Counted from the stretch's first letter, positions 1 through 9,283 are shown. The stretch: 34,841 nt of DNA from Actinomycetota bacterium (GCA_023379605.1 JAMCQF010000225.1:1-34841); one strand, 5' to 3'. The notes: a model not told the origin generated them from the sequence alone. Program-made: numbers and translations.

Positions 1-330
1 CTTCCTTACCGGTGACTCGGATGCGACCGCGAGCACGACCCGTATCGGTCTGGAGGTGGCCTTGGAATAGTGGAGCTGGCCCAGAGAGACCACGTCCGCC
101 TGGGTCTCCTCGATCCAATCCCTCCCTGTGATGCCCAGATCGAATATCCCATCGGCCACGTAGTTGGGTATCTCCTGAGGACGCAGTATTCGCACCGTCT
201 TTATCCTCGGGTCATCGATTGTGGCCCTATAGTCAACCTCTGACACCCTCGACACAGCAAGGTCAGCGGCGCTGAAGAGCTCCATTGTGGCACGCTCGAG
301 CGAGCCTTTTGGCAAAACCAGGCTTAGCAT
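1..330 (-). CDS. hisG: ATP phosphoribosyltransferase HisG (N-terminal part)
   Basis: First step of histidine synthesis: joins ATP and PRPP to give phosphoribosyl-ATP in the cytoplasm. Only the first 110 residues are inside the window; the C-terminus runs off the left edge, so short or long form cannot be told. The protein opens with LPKGSLE, typical of HisG N-termini, followed by RPQEIPNYVADG and FDLGITGRDWIEE, the conserved binding-protein-like lobe. The ATG at 328-330 lies 4 nt after the ribH stop codon, so it is probably co-transcribed with the riboflavin genes; no strong ribosome binding site is seen, which fits coupling to ribH. Partner genes hisE or hisZ are not visible. Confidence 0.93.
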   Translation of the reverse strand, partial: MLSLVLPKGSLERATMELFSAADLAVSRVSEVDYRATIDDPRIKTVRILRPQEIPNYVADGIFDLGITGRDWIEETQADVVSLGQLHYSKATSRPIRVVLAVASESPVRK

Positions 331-334
331 GGGC

Positions 335-868
335 CTACTGCGCAGCTGGCATCCGAGCTAGCAGGTCAACCATCTCCACCGCTGTCAAGGCAGCCTCCTC
401 TCCTTTGTCGCCAACAGAGCCGCCTGCCCTGGCAAATGCCTGGTCCGCGCTATCGGTGGTAAGCACGCCAAAGACCACAGGAACTCCAGTATCAAGCTGT
501 ACTCTTTGCAGTCCTGCGGCACACTCGCTGGCCACGAAGTCGTAGTGGCCCGTCTCTCCCCTTATGACCGCCCCGAGGCAGATCACGGCGTCAAAGCGGT
601 GAGAGGTGGCGAGCCGTTGTGCAGCAAGCGGAAGCTCGAAAGCGCCCGGCACCCAGAGAACGCTGAGCGCCTCCCTTGCCACCCCGCATCTGAGCAGTGT
701 CCGTATCGCCCCCTTCAAGAGCCGCTCGGTCACAGCACCGTTGAACCTGCCGCAAGCTATTGCCACCCGCAGTCCTGACCCCTCGGTGCTGCCGATCAAA
801 GCAGGTCCCACCCCCTCTATCTCCATCGGCAGCTCGCCCAGCAGAAGACTCCTGTGAGAGCGCGTCAT
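335..868 (-). CDS. ribH: 6,7-dimethyl-8-ribityllumazine synthase RibH
   Basis: Condenses 5-amino-6-ribitylaminouracil with dihydroxybutanone phosphate to lumazine, the penultimate step of riboflavin synthesis; family members form pentamers or 60-mer shells. Visible motifs are ACGRFN, VPGAFELPLAAQRLA, CLGAVIRGETGHYDFVA and TTDSADQAFARAGG. The ATG at 866-868 has GGAAGG six bases upstream, but that signal lies in a duplicated segment shared with the ribBA 3' end. The internal ATG at 824-826 would give 163 residues, nearer the usual family length, so the start is uncertain. It lies 57 nt after ribBA and 4 nt before hisG. Confidence 0.95.
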   Translation of the reverse strand: MTRSHRSLLLGELPMEIEGVGPALIGSTEGSGLRVAIACGRFNGAVTERLLKGAIRTLLRCGVAREALSVLWVPGAFELPLAAQRLATSHRFDAVICLGAVIRGETGHYDFVASECAAGLQRVQLDTGVPVVFGVLTTDSADQAFARAGGSVGDKGEEAALTAVEMVDLLARMPAAQ

Positions 869-957
869 CGAGACCTTCCATGAGATTGGCCCATCTGGAG
901 CGTTTCGATGCGCGAGGATCTCTTCTCAGAGCGCGTCATCGAGACCTTCCATGAGAT
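857..957. repeat. Direct repeat joining ribBA end and ribH start
   Basis: A 30-bp perfect direct repeat (857-886 and 928-957, spacing 71 bp) continues for about six bases with one inserted T. One copy holds the last codons and stop of ribBA; the other holds the GGAAGG signal and the upstream ATG of ribH. Confidence 0.9.
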
Positions 958-2149
958 GGCCCAAGCGGTCGCGCTTGGTGCGCAGGTAGTCGACATTGGA
1001 GGGGTTTGGAAGCGACTCGAGAGGAACTCTCTCCACGATCGTAAGACCAAATCCTTCCAAACCACCGTACTTGGCCGGATTATTGGTCATAAGGCGCATG
1101 GTGGTCACCCCGAGGTCCACCAGGATCTGCGCTCCTATCCCGTACTCCCTCGAGTCGACCGGCAGCCCGAGCTCCAAGTTCGCGTCAACGGTGTCTCGTC
1201 CCTGCTCTTGGAGGTTGTAGGCCCGGAGCTTGTGGGCTATACCTATCCCACGGCCTTCGTGCCCGCGCAGGTAAACCACCACCCCGGTGCCCTCGGTTGC
1301 AATGCGCGCTAGCGCCTCTGCCAGCTGAGGACCGCAGTCACAGCGAAGGGAGCCAAAGACGTCACCAGTCAGGCACTCGCTGTGGACGCGAACAAGCACG
1401 TCCTGCTCACCGGCCACCTCCCCCGCTACCAATGCCAGATGCTGCTCACCATCGAGGACGGACTCATAGGCATAGCAGGTGAACTCGCCCGCCACTGTAG
1501 GTATCCGTGCCTCTGCCACCCTTTTTACAAGTTTGTCCTTGCGCCTACGGTACCTCACCAGGTCAGCGATGGAGATAAGCACAAGACCATGCTCTGCGCT
1601 GAACTCCGTCAGCTCTGGCAATCTGGCCATCCCGGTCTTGTCCTTACTCACGACCTCGCACAGCACCCCTGCTGGGTATGCCCCTGCCGCTCTGGCCAGA
1701 TCGATCGCGGCCTCTGTGTGACCGGCACGCTTCAGCACCCCACCGACTCGGTAACGCAGAGGGAATATATGTCCCGGTCTGGAAAGATCAGTGGGCTTGG
1801 TCGCAGGGTCAATCAATGCCATTATGGTGGCCGCTCTATCGGCTGCAGATATCCCTGTCGAGGTGCCGTGCCGGTAGTCGACGCTTACAGTGAACGCCGT
1901 GTGCTGGGATTCGGTGTTCGTGGCAACCATCAAGGGAAGCTCCAGCTGGTCCAGCCGGTCCGGCATCAGCGGGACACAGATGAGTCCTGAGGTATGGGCT
2001 ATGAAAAACGCGATGCTCTCTGGGGTTGCGAACTGAGCCGCCATGATGAGATCACCCTCATTCTCACGATCTTCGTCGTCGACAACTACGACAATCTCGC
2101 CCCGTCCTATCGCGGCAATGGCATCCTCTACCCGGGCCAGCGGCATCAT
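926..2149 (-). CDS. ribBA: Bifunctional DHBP synthase / GTP cyclohydrolase II RibBA
   Basis: Makes both riboflavin precursors. The N-terminal domain (about residues 1-200) converts ribulose 5-phosphate to 3,4-dihydroxy-2-butanone 4-phosphate; the C-terminal domain (about 205-407) opens [15 protein letters not shown] near residues 24-35 and [14 protein letters not shown] near 93-106 mark RibB. The zinc cysteines 259, 270 and 272 in [17 protein letters not shown] and the [14 protein letters not shown] motif mark RibA. The start is the ATG whose last two bases begin the ribD stop (ATGA, 4 nt overlap). The last eight codons and the stop lie in a 30-bp repeat whose second copy covers the ribH start. 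Its substrate ribulose 5-phosphate connects to rpe, two genes upstream. Confidence 0.96.
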   Translation of the reverse strand: MMPLARVEDAIAAIGRGEIVVVVDDEDRENEGDLIMAAQFATPESIAFFIAHTSGLICVPLMPDRLDQLELPLMVATNTESQHTAFTVSVDYRHGTSTGISAADRAATIMALIDPATKPTDLSRPGHIFPLRYRVGGVLKRAGHTEAAIDLARAAGAYPAGVLCEVVSKDKTGMARLPELTEFSAEHGLVLISIADLVRYRRRKDKLVKRVAEARIPTVAGEFTCYAYESVLDGEQHLALVAGEVAGEQDVLVRVHSECLTGDVFGSLRCDCGPQLAEALARIATEGTGVVVYLRGHEGRGIGIAHKLRAYNLQEQGRDTVDANLELGLPVDSREYGIGAQILVDLGVTTMRLMTNNPAKYGGLEGFGLTIVERVPLESLPNPSNVDYLRTKRDRLGHLMEGLDDAL

Positions 2150-3321
2150 ACGACCCCGCTGGCAGGCACGCCCTGAGAGCCATAGGGAGCCAGCTCTATA
2201 CGTAGGTCCTGATCCAAACGGCGGAAGGAGCAGATCTGACCCCTCCAAATATCGCCTATGCTCGCGGCTCCGGGTCCATCAAGCAGTGGGCTGCCATCTG
2301 ATCCACCCATCAGGGCAGGTGCCAGGTAGATGACGTAGCGATCGATCAAACCTGCGCTATGGAATCCATAGGCAACCTTCGGGCCACCTTCGACGAGCAC
2401 CTGGAGCACACCGCGCCGACCCAGCTCATCTAAGACATCATTTAGATCGCCCGAGAGCTCCAAAGCCGGATGCACCCTTGCGCCGGCAGGTACACGCCCG
2501 AGAACCACGCGCAACGGCTGGAAGCTGGGCTTAGTGTCCAACCTGACCGTCAGCTCAGGGTCATCTGCCCTTACAGTCCCAGCTCCTACCAGGATCGCAT
2601 CGCTCAGCGCCCGTAGCTCATGCACATCGGCCCTCGCCTTGGGCCCTGTTATCCAGCGGCTGGAGCCATCAGCTGCAGCTGTTCTACCGTCCAGAGTGCC
2701 AGCCAGCTTGAGAACCACCCATGGCCTGCCTGTGCGCCTGTGCTTTAGGTATGGGGCCAGATAGGCCTCTACCTCCTTCCCTAAAACGCCCAGCACAGTC
2801 TCTATCCCTGCTTCCTGAAGGCGCGCCAAACCAGATCCCGATACGTTAGGATCGGGATCCAGCGTACCTATGATCACCCTCGACACGCCAGCAGCTATTA
2901 TCGCATCCACACACGGTGGGGTCCGCCCATGGTGCGAGCATGGCTCCAAGGTAGTGACGAGCGTGGCTCCAGCTGCTTGGTTGCCGGCACTGGCCAAGGC
3001 CACTACCTCAGCATGCGGGCCTCCAGGGGGAGAAGTAGCCCCCACAAACCAGCCAGAATGGTCGAGCTCACAAGGCAGATCTTTTCCATCTTGCCGGCTC
3101 TCCTCCAAGACCGCCAGCTGACGGGCCAGGGTTCGCGCAGGCAGTAGCACAGAGCCCACCCAAGGATTGGGCGAAGTCGCTCTCCTGACCGACCGACCAG
3201 CAAATATCGCCACCCGCATGGCCTCATCCTCTATAACGCCGAGCAGGTCCCTGCCAGTTAGTCCCCTTGAAGGGTCATCGTCGAGATTGTCCACCGCTCC
3301 TATAGCCTGTTGCCTGCCCAT
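2146..3321 (-). CDS. ribD: Bifunctional pyrimidine deaminase/reductase RibD
   Basis: Deaminates and then reduces the pyrimidine made by GTP cyclohydrolase II. The N-terminal CDA-like deaminase shows zinc motif PHAEVVAL (His103, Glu105) and [11 protein letters not shown] (Cys128, Cys137). The C-terminal NADPH reductase shows [36 protein letters not shown] and [12 protein letters not shown]. Between NPWVG and PHAEV there is about 20 residues more than usual ([15 protein letters not shown] region). The chosen ATG has GGAG five bases upstream; a GTG two codons earlier and a downstream ATG at 3219 are alternatives. It overlaps ribBA by 4 nt. The riboflavin synthase gene (ribE) often found after ribD is missing. 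Confidence 0.94.
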   Translation of the reverse strand: MGRQQAIGAVDNLDDDPSRGLTGRDLLGVIEDEAMRVAIFAGRSVRRATSPNPWVGSVLLPARTLARQLAVLEESRQDGKDLPCELDHSGWFVGATSPPGGPHAEVVALASAGNQAAGATLVTTLEPCSHHGRTPPCVDAIIAAGVSRVIIGTLDPDPNVSGSGLARLQEAGIETVLGVLGKEVEAYLAPYLKHRRTGRPWVVLKLAGTLDGRTAAADGSSRWITGPKARADVHELRALSDAILVGAGTVRADDPELTVRLDTKPSFQPLRVVLGRVPAGARVHPALELSGDLNDVLDELGRRGVLQVLVEGGPKVAYGFHSAGLIDRYVIYLAPALMGGSDGSPLLDGPGAASIGDIWRGQICSFRRLDQDLRIELAPYGSQGVPASGVV

Positions 3322-3373
3322 CCCCACTCCGTGCTCTGCAAGGGATGCTACCCTCCCAGAGGGAAGACTCAGC

Positions 3374-4063
3374 TTACCTGCCAGATTCCCTCTCTAGCCG
3401 CTCCACACCGCTGGCAGCTTGTGCGGCGTGCCTGATCCGGCGGGCAGCCTCCCAAGAGGGAGGGCAGTGGAATATGGCAGTGCCCGCCACGAACACGGTT
3501 GCGCCCGCTCGGGCTGCCATGGGAGCTGTCTTCTCATCGACCCCGCCATCTACCTGCAACTCAACAGACAGGCCTCGCCTGTCGATCTCCGAGCGCGCCA
3601 TTGCCACCTTTGCCATGACATCTGCCATGAACTCCTGGCCACCGAAGCCAGGAAACACCGTCATGCACAGCAGCAGATCCACGCGATCGAGGTAGGGAGC
3701 CACTAGATCAAAAGGGGTATCGGGGTTCGCAGCCAAGCCCACCTTTAGGTCGAGATCGCGCATCTGGGCGATCAGTTCTGCCGTCTGGCCCACCTCCACA
3801 TGGACTGTGCAACCATCGGCCCCGGAGTGCTTAAAGGCTTCCAAGTACTTCCCAGGATCAGTCATCATGAGATGGCAGTCAAGAAACAGCTCGGTGTGGC
3901 GGCGCAGGGACTCGATGACAGGTGGACCGACGGTGAGGTTGGGGACAAAATGAGCGTCCATAACATCCACATGAAGCCAGTCCGCCTCGGGCGATACCTC
4001 ACCCACCTGCTCGGCCAGGATGCCAAAGTCAGCAGAAAGGACCGAGGGGGCTATCTTTACCAT
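3374..4063 (-). CDS. rpe: Ribulose-phosphate 3-epimerase
   Basis: Interconverts ribulose 5-phosphate and xylulose 5-phosphate in the pentose phosphate pathway. The 229-residue TIM barrel matches the family length and shows APSVLSADF at the N-terminus, WLHVDVMDAHFVPNLT (metal-binding His and catalytic Asp), DCHLMMTDP, MTVFPGFGGQEFM, LQVDGGV with the second catalytic Asp, and AGTAIF. It lies 54 nt after fmt and 52 nt before ribD. In mycobacteria an rRNA methyltransferase gene (rsmB/fmu) sits between fmt and rpe; no such gene fits here. The product supplies or drains ribulose 5-phosphate, the substrate of the RibB domain encoded nearby. Confidence 0.96.
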   Translation of the reverse strand: MVKIAPSVLSADFGILAEQVGEVSPEADWLHVDVMDAHFVPNLTVGPPVIESLRRHTELFLDCHLMMTDPGKYLEAFKHSGADGCTVHVEVGQTAELIAQMRDLDLKVGLAANPDTPFDLVAPYLDRVDLLLCMTVFPGFGGQEFMADVMAKVAMARSEIDRRGLSVELQVDGGVDEKTAPMAARAGATVFVAGTAIFHCPPSWEAARRIRHAAQAASGVERLERESGR

Positions 4064-4117
4064 CGAACAGCCATACTAGGTTTGCCTGGAGGCAATGGGC
4101 GCGTCGGTTGCCATCAG

Positions 4118-5140
4118 CTACTGGCCAAGCACGATCGGCCCAGCCCTACGCAAGCCCCTCAACCAGTCAGCAGCCTTCATGGTGGCACGACCCTGTGGAC
4201 GCAGTAATGAAAGCTCGAGCCGACCCCTGCCGGTTGCAACCCACACCGTGCCCGAAGAGCTGTCCAGATGCACCGTCCCTGGGAGCTGGCTCACCCCTGG
4301 CTCATATCCGACGCAAGCTGCGGGTCGACCCAAAAGATGGCCGGAGCCCTCAGCTGCTCTTGCCTCATGAGGTTCTCCCTGGCAATCTCGTAAGGACGGC
4401 ACAAGCACGCCTGGAGATCCCTCAGCTGCTCTCGCCTCCAAGATGGCTATGCGAGACCCCTCGAGCATGGTCCAGGCCCGACCGACCCGGACCACCCTAG
4501 CCAGCTTCTCAGCAGGGCAATCCCATCGGAGGCAGAGCTCGCCAGGATCGATCTTGGGTGCGTAGGTAGCTTCGCCCACTTGGGGGCGGGAGATTGCCAG
4601 ACCTTCGGGGAAGGTCTCCAGCCACTCAAGGAGCATATGCGAGCCCAGCTCCGCCAACCGCCCCCGTAGATGGCCGGCTGTCTCCTGGTCGCCAATCTCT
4701 ACACTCCTGCACTCGTGCACCGGGCCTGTGTCCAGCCCTTCATCAAGCGACATGAGGCATACCCCTGTCTCTTTGTCACCGGCAAGTATGGCTCTCTCCA
4801 CTGGAGCAGCCCCGCGCCAGCGCGGCAACAGCGAAAAATGCAAGTTGACGATGGGGACCTGTTCTAGGACATCACGCTTTATGATGCGGCCGAACGCCAC
4901 CACCACACCGAGATCCACCCCAGAATCGACCAGGTCCTCGACATCCTCCGACACCTGGATACCGAGCTCTGAGGCAGCCTGCTTTACTGGTGTTGGCTCC
5001 AGCCGGCCACGCCTTGACCTGCGGCGATCAGGACCTGTGACTACCAACCTGACCTCATAGCCCGCACCAACCAAAGCTTTCAGAGGCACGACCGCGTCCT
5101 TAGGAGTGCCAAGATATCCTATGGACAAACCAGCTCTCAC
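4118..5140 (-). CDS. fmt: Methionyl-tRNA formyltransferase
   Basis: Formylates initiator Met-tRNA using 10-formyltetrahydrofolate. The N-terminal domain shows YLGTP, VVAFGRII and LHFSLLPRWRGAAPVERAI with the catalytic His, then GLDTGPV with the catalytic Asp (about residues 75-140). The C-terminal tRNA-binding domain (about 195-340) is recognisable by ATYAPKID and KAADWLRGL. It contains about 40 extra residues, including an eight-residue repeat EARAAEGS at 235-242 and 259-266 encoded by a 72-bp spaced direct repeat. Start is a GTG; TTG four codons later is possible. It follows def, whose product removes the formyl group this enzyme adds. Confidence 0.95.
   Translation of the reverse strand: MRAGLSIGYLGTPKDAVVPLKALVGAGYEVRLVVTGPDRRRSRRGRLEPTPVKQAASELGIQVSEDVEDLVDSGVDLGVVVAFGRIIKRDVLEQVPIVNLHFSLLPRWRGAAPVERAILAGDKETGVCLMSLDEGLDTGPVHECRSVEIGDQETAGHLRGRLAELGSHMLLEWLETFPEGLAISRPQVGEATYAPKIDPGELCLRWDCPAEKLARVVRVGRAWTMLEGSRIAILEARAAEGSPGVLVPSLRDCQGEPHEARAAEGSGHLLGRPAACVGYEPGVSQLPGTVHLDSSSGTVWVATGRGRLELSLLRPQGRATMKAADWLRGLRRAGPIVLGQ
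4347..4438. repeat. 72-bp spaced direct repeat inside fmt
   Basis: Two 20-bp copies with one mismatch (4347-4366 and 4419-4438), exactly 24 codons apart and in frame, encode the repeated EARAAEGS in the Fmt C-terminal domain. Confidence 0.85.
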
Positions 5141-5223
5141 GCCCTTGTCTCTAAGGCACAGGCGGCAGGACCCAACTGCCCTTTGGCTGCCCGGAGCTAG
5201 GTGACGGCCAAAATGGGATCACC

Positions 5224-5766
5224 TCAAGCCTTTGAAAGATTAGAGCGCGCCCCTGAGCGCCTACTGGAAGCCTCTCCAGCCGACATAGACCGCTCCCTTA
5301 AAGTCCTCAAAGCCTCACGGCGTGTATCGGCGTCAAGTCTCTCGAGCAGGAGCACCCCGTCCAGGTGATCCACCTCATGCTGGAAGACCCGAGCCAAGAG
5401 CTCATCTGCCTCCACTGAGATCTCGCCTCCATCCAAATCCAAGCCAGTGAGGTGGACCTCCTTGGGCCTTACTATTGGCCAGGACAGCCCTGGCACCGAT
5501 AGGCAACCTTCTTCATAGGTCCACTCACCGCGGCTTTCGGAGATCGACGGATTGATTATGGCCTGTGGACCATCACCGATATCGAACACAAACAGCCTCT
5601 TTCTTACGCCTATCTGGTTGGCAGCCAAACCGAGACCTGGTGCGCCATACATAGTTTCGAGCATGTCCTGGGCCAGACGCGCCACCCCAGCATCTATATC
5701 ACCAACTGGCGGGAGCGCCTCACGCAGCACTGGGTCACCATAAAGCCTGATCTGCCTCTCACTCAT
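5224..5766 (-). CDS. def: Peptide deformylase
   Basis: Metalloenzyme that removes the N-formyl group from new proteins. All three family motifs are present: GLGLAANQIG (residues 44-53), EGCLS with metal ligand Cys88, and QHEVDHLDG with His130, Glu131 and His134. At 180 residues it has the usual length. The ATG at 5764-5766 is preferred over an upstream in-frame start because the protein then begins MSERQIRLYGDPVL, as in relatives, and because a TACGAT hexamer sits exactly 6 nt before it, suggesting a leaderless transcript. It is 83 nt before fmt and about 195 nt after priA. Confidence 0.96.
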   Translation of the reverse strand: MSERQIRLYGDPVLREALPPVGDIDAGVARLAQDMLETMYGAPGLGLAANQIGVRKRLFVFDIGDGPQAIINPSISESRGEWTYEEGCLSVPGLSWPIVRPKEVHLTGLDLDGGEISVEADELLARVFQHEVDHLDGVLLLERLDADTRREALRTLRERSMSAGEASSRRSGARSNLSKA

Positions 5767-5778
5767 GGCTACATCGTA
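5764..5778 (-). promoter_or_regulatory. Putative leaderless promoter of def
   Basis: TACGAT (5773-5778 on the minus strand) fits the TANNNT -10 consensus and is followed by 6 nt and then the def ATG, so transcription could start at the start codon. The roughly 195-nt stretch between priA and def otherwise holds nothing convincing. No clear -35 element is seen. Confidence 0.5.
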
Positions 5779-5960
5779 GCCAGGGCACGCTAGGGACATA
5801 GCTGATAGCTCACAGGGCGCCAAGGGCTCGACGCCTCATTCGGCGAAGGTAGGCCTGGCGGTGCGACCGGGACACCTCAGATGGGGCATGGACTGATTTT
5901 GGATGAGAGAAGCTGCGTTGGAGAAGGTGGCTGGAGATCTAAGAGCGGCCAGAGCCGATC

Positions 5961-8051
5961 TCAGATGTGGCGTGGATCCACTGATACCCGCACCCGGCCA
6001 GACAGAGGACGTGGGCTCGCAAGAGCTTGACACAGCAGGTCGTGGCTGGCGGCCCTTACCTGCCATGCCCCTTGGGCATCTGGTCCTCTGACCTCGACCT
6101 CAAGGTCGCGCTCGGAAATTGAGAGCGCAAGGTCGCCTGCACCAGGTCCTCGAATCAGCCCGATGGCGCTGAATGGGGGCAGCCTCAGGGCTTGGCGAAC
6201 AGGAATCTCGCTACTGGCGAGCAGATCTGGGTCACCCTTGCAGGCTGCCAGCACCGCTGGATGATCTGGAATCCTGGTCTGGATCATCAACCGACCATGG
6301 CCATCACGTCCACCAGTCCGGCGCGCTGCCAAGGCCAGCAGTGCCAGAGCTTCCTCCGATGCAGTAAAGCGAGGGGCGAGCAAAGCCTGATCCATGTCTA
6401 AGAAGACCACTAGAGACGCTGCCTGCGCCCGGTGAAGCACGGCCTCTGTGCCTATGACCACAGAGACCTGAGGGTATGGGACTGTCCCCCCAGCTTGATG
6501 TGGCCCTCCAATTTGGCCACCGCCACTGCGCAAAGTGGCGCCTGGTCGTTCGCCGCCTATCCCCTGTTGTGGCACACCAGCAAGATGAGCGTCATCTCGG
6601 ACGGCGCCTGTGACCTCACCCACCTCCACCCCCAGGATCGCCTCCAGCTCTGAGCGCAACCGAGAAACCCCGCGACGGGCAACCCGCAGGGAAAACGATC
6701 CGCAACGAAGGCAAACTTGCGGACGCGCCTCGCGACAGAGCGCGCACCGGAGCAGATCGTGCTCTCCGATCTGCGATGCCGAGAAAGAGCCGCCCTTTGG
6801 GCTTGGGCTCTGTTGCAGCTTTGAGCTGTCGAAGCGCTCCCTCAGACCGAGTGAGCCACCGGTCCCGCCTGCTCTTAGCGCCCCGCCTGCTCCCATGGCC
6901 CCACCACAGCTTTCACACACCACAGGCTCTCCGCACGCCCTGCATGTGAGCAGCCTGACCCCACCAGTGCGGTTGTAGATACAAAGAGCATGCTGACCGC
7001 TGGCAATGGCGCGCTTAAGAGCTGTGACCACCCTCTCCCCCAGAACGCCTTCACGCGGATCTGCCCCGCGCCGGTCAACTACCTCCACCAGGGGCCATCC
7101 CTTGCGCTCAAAGGCGGCGGAGGTCTTTACCACCTGAGCGGAGTGGGTCTGCACGAGGGTAGGGCAGGGGGAAATAAGCACGCAGGGCACCTTGGACCTC
7201 CTTGCCCGTTCTGCGGCAACGACCCAACCGTCCCAGGTGGGGGATCGCTCTTCTTGATAGCGTTCGTCGTGGGAGTCAAGGACGATGATACCGCAGAGAT
7301 CCGGGGCGGATGCCCATGCCGCCCCACGGGCTCCCACCACAATCCGACCTCCCGCAGCAGCAAGATCCCACTGCTGTGGCCAGCGGGCTACATCCTGGCC
7401 AGCGCTGCGCAAGGCAATAGAGAGCGCCTCCGCTCCTCTCTGAGTGGGTACGAGCACGATCGCGCTTGGTGGTCCCATGGACCTGTCAGTTCGCCCCATT
7501 GCCAAGTCCATGAGCTCCAATATGGCCTCCACCCAACAAAGGCGATCTATCCCAGGTGCTAGACGGAGCACAGTGCAGCCACCACCAACGCTCTCTCCCA
7601 GGGCCTTTTGCTCTGGTAGCAGGCTGCCTCGCCTGCTGCCAGTGGCCTTGAAAGCGCCCTCACCTCTCGCCGGCAGGTCTGCGAGGATCAGGCGCGGGGG
7701 CGAGGCAGTCCTCAAAAATCTCGCCATAGGCCCAGACCAACGCCAAGCAGCCCACCTGGCAAGGTCTACGACCTCCTCGGATGGGCCATGTCCCCGGTAG
7801 CCGGCCAACGGCTTTAGGTCAATCCCCTCTGTGGGTTGAGAGTGCTCGGACACCACCCATCCATTGACCCTCCGTCCATGCAGCTCTATGCGCACCATAG
7901 CTCCAACGCCAACCCCGCCTGCTTGCTCTGATTGTGGGCCCATAGAGCGCGGGAGCAGATAGTCGAACTCGCGGTCCAAACCGATCACATCGGGCAACAC
8001 ACGGACCACGCTTTTGGAAGCTCTGGACCTCGAGCTGGCTTGACTAGGCAA
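5961..8051 (-). CDS. priA: Primosomal protein N' PriA (degenerate, helicase-dead type)
   Basis: Relative of the replication restart factor PriA. The N-terminal DNA-binding domain (RVLPDVIGLDREFDYLLP, about residues 16-34) and the C-terminal restart domain are recognisable. The zinc region has eight cysteines: 370, 373, 379, 382, 436, 439, 447 and 450. The helicase P-loop expected around residues 164-177 is absent and the DEEH box reads DSHDE (259-263), as is known for actinobacterial PriA; ATP hydrolysis is therefore unlikely. A Gly/Ser-rich insert of about 50 residues (384-433) splits the zinc cysteines, and another low-complexity stretch lies near 485-530. TTG start, 32 nt after metK; a GTG at codon 15 is possible. 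Confidence 0.88.
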   Translation of the reverse strand: MPSQASSRSRASKSVVRVLPDVIGLDREFDYLLPRSMGPQSEQAGGVGVGAMVRIELHGRRVNGWVVSEHSQPTEGIDLKPLAGYRGHGPSEEVVDLARWAAWRWSGPMARFLRTASPPRLILADLPARGEGAFKATGSRRGSLLPEQKALGESVGGGCTVLRLAPGIDRLCWVEAILELMDLAMGRTDRSMGPPSAIVLVPTQRGAEALSIALRSAGQDVARWPQQWDLAAAGGRIVVGARGAAWASAPDLCGIIVLDSHDERYQEERSPTWDGWVVAAERARRSKVPCVLISPCPTLVQTHSAQVVKTSAAFERKGWPLVEVVDRRGADPREGVLGERVVTALKRAIASGQHALCIYNRTGGVRLLTCRACGEPVVCESCGGAMGAGGALRAGGTGGSLGLRERFDSSKLQQSPSPKGGSFSASQIGEHDLLRCALCREARPQVCLRCGSFSLRVARRGVSRLRSELEAILGVEVGEVTGAVRDDAHLAGVPQQGIGGERPGATLRSGGGQIGGPHQAGGTVPYPQVSVVIGTEAVLHRAQAASLVVFLDMDQALLAPRFTASEEALALLALAARRTGGRDGHGRLMIQTRIPDHPAVLAACKGDPDLLASSEIPVRQALRLPPFSAIGLIRGPGAGDLALSISERDLEVEVRGPDAQGAWQVRAASHDLLCQALASPRPLSGRVRVSVDPRHI

Positions 8052-8083
8052 TTCTCAACCGGCAGCCCGTAGGGCTCAACTGA

Positions 8084-9283
8084 TCAGCCAAGGCCAAGGG
8101 CGCTGCGCATCTCCTCGACGCGAGGGGTTGCCTCCCATGTGAACTCCTTGTCGGGCCGCCCAAAGTGACCGTAGGCTGCAGTGCGTCGGTAGATCGGTCG
8201 CAACAGATCCAGGTCCGCGATTATCGCTGCAGGCCTGAGGTCGAACATCTCCTCCACTATGGCCGCGATTCTTGCCGGGTCGACCGTTTCAGTCCCAAAG
8301 GTCTCCACAAGCAGCGAAACAGGACGGGCAACGCCAATTGCGTAAGCCACCTGGACCTCACACCTTGAGGCTGCCCCCGAAGCAACGATGTGCTTGGCAA
8401 TCCAGCGCGCCGCATATGCTCCAGAGCGGTCCACCTTGGAAGGGTCCTTGCCAGAGAATGCCCCCCCACCATGACGGGCATAGCCCCCATAGGTGTCCAC
8501 GATGATCTTGCGACCGGTCAGGCCCGTGTCAGCATGGGGCCCACCCAGCTCGAAGCGCCCCGTCGGGTTCGCAAGCACCTTGAACTCGCTAGTGTCAAGG
8601 TCGCTTGGAAGCAGGGGCTGGATCACATGCTCGCGAAGGTCGGGCAACAGAAGCGTCTCGAGATCAATCCCGGGCTGGTGCTGAGTGGAAATGAGCACGG
8701 TCCTGAGAGCCACCGGCCGGTTCCCTTCGTACTCGACGCTCACTTGGGTCTTGCCGTCGGGACGAAGGTAGGGGATGACCCCCACCCTTCGGACCTGCGA
8801 AAGCCTCTGGGCGAGCCGATGCGCGAGCCAAATTGGCACCGGCATGAGATCGGGCGTCTCGTCGCACGCAAAGCCAAACATCATGCCCTGGTCGCCAGCA
8901 CCTTGGGCGTTGAGCCTGTCCTCCCCACCCTTGCCGGACCGGAGCTCGGCAGCGATGCTAACCCCTTGGCCAATGTCGGGTGACTGCTCGTCGATGGATA
9001 CCATGATCCCGCAGGTATCCCCATTAAACCCGAATGCCTCACGATCGTAGCCGATCTCACACACGGTCTTTCTAACCACCCTTGGAATGTCTACATACCC
9101 TGAGGTGGTTATCTCTCCTGCCACGAACACCAAGCCTGTGGTAAGCAGTGTCTCGCAGGCAACCCGGGAATCTGGATCGGTTTCGAGCAAAGCATCAAGG
9201 ATCGCGTCTGATATCTGGTCTGCCATCTTGTCTGGGTGGCCCTCAGTGACCGACTCGGATGTGAAGATGTAGCTGTCAGCCAC
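8084..9283 (-). CDS. metK: S-adenosylmethionine synthetase
   Basis: Makes SAM from methionine and ATP. The 399-residue protein matches family length and shows [23 protein letters not shown] with the ATP-binding His, [37 protein letters not shown] (the P-loop-like phosphate-binding motif) and DKEFTWE at the C-terminus. The start overlaps the coaBC stop by 8 nt. No SAM riboswitch is possible in the usual place because the upstream sequence is coaBC coding DNA. Its product also serves as cofactor for the radical SAM protein encoded at the right end of the window, though no specific link is implied. Confidence 0.98.
   Translation of the reverse strand: MADSYIFTSESVTEGHPDKMADQISDAILDALLETDPDSRVACETLLTTGLVFVAGEITTSGYVDIPRVVRKTVCEIGYDREAFGFNGDTCGIMVSIDEQSPDIGQGVSIAAELRSGKGGEDRLNAQGAGDQGMMFGFACDETPDLMPVPIWLAHRLAQRLSQVRRVGVIPYLRPDGKTQVSVEYEGNRPVALRTVLISTQHQPGIDLETLLLPDLREHVIQPLLPSDLDTSEFKVLANPTGRFELGGPHADTGLTGRKIIVDTYGGYARHGGGAFSGKDPSKVDRSGAYAARWIAKHIVASGAASRCEVQVAYAIGVARPVSLLVETFGTETVDPARIAAIVEEMFDLRPAAIIADLDLLRPIYRRTAAYGHFGRPDKEFTWEATPRVEEMRSALGLG

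Noticed and set aside
3351-3363. CCCTC/GAGGG hairpin between rpe and ribD as a terminator
   Set aside because: Only five base pairs, no T-tract, and it lies in a 52-nt gap inside an otherwise co-directional set.
2146-3373. FMN riboswitch upstream of the rib genes
   Set aside because: The gaps before ribD (52 nt) and ribBA (none) are too short for one, and no matching conserved segments are seen.
5836-6066. 76-codon minus-strand frame between priA and def
   Set aside because: Overlaps the priA end in another frame, has no motifs and no ribosome binding site.
8057-8080. AGCCC/GGGCT hairpin between metK and priA as a terminator
   Set aside because: Short stem and no T-run; too weak to claim.
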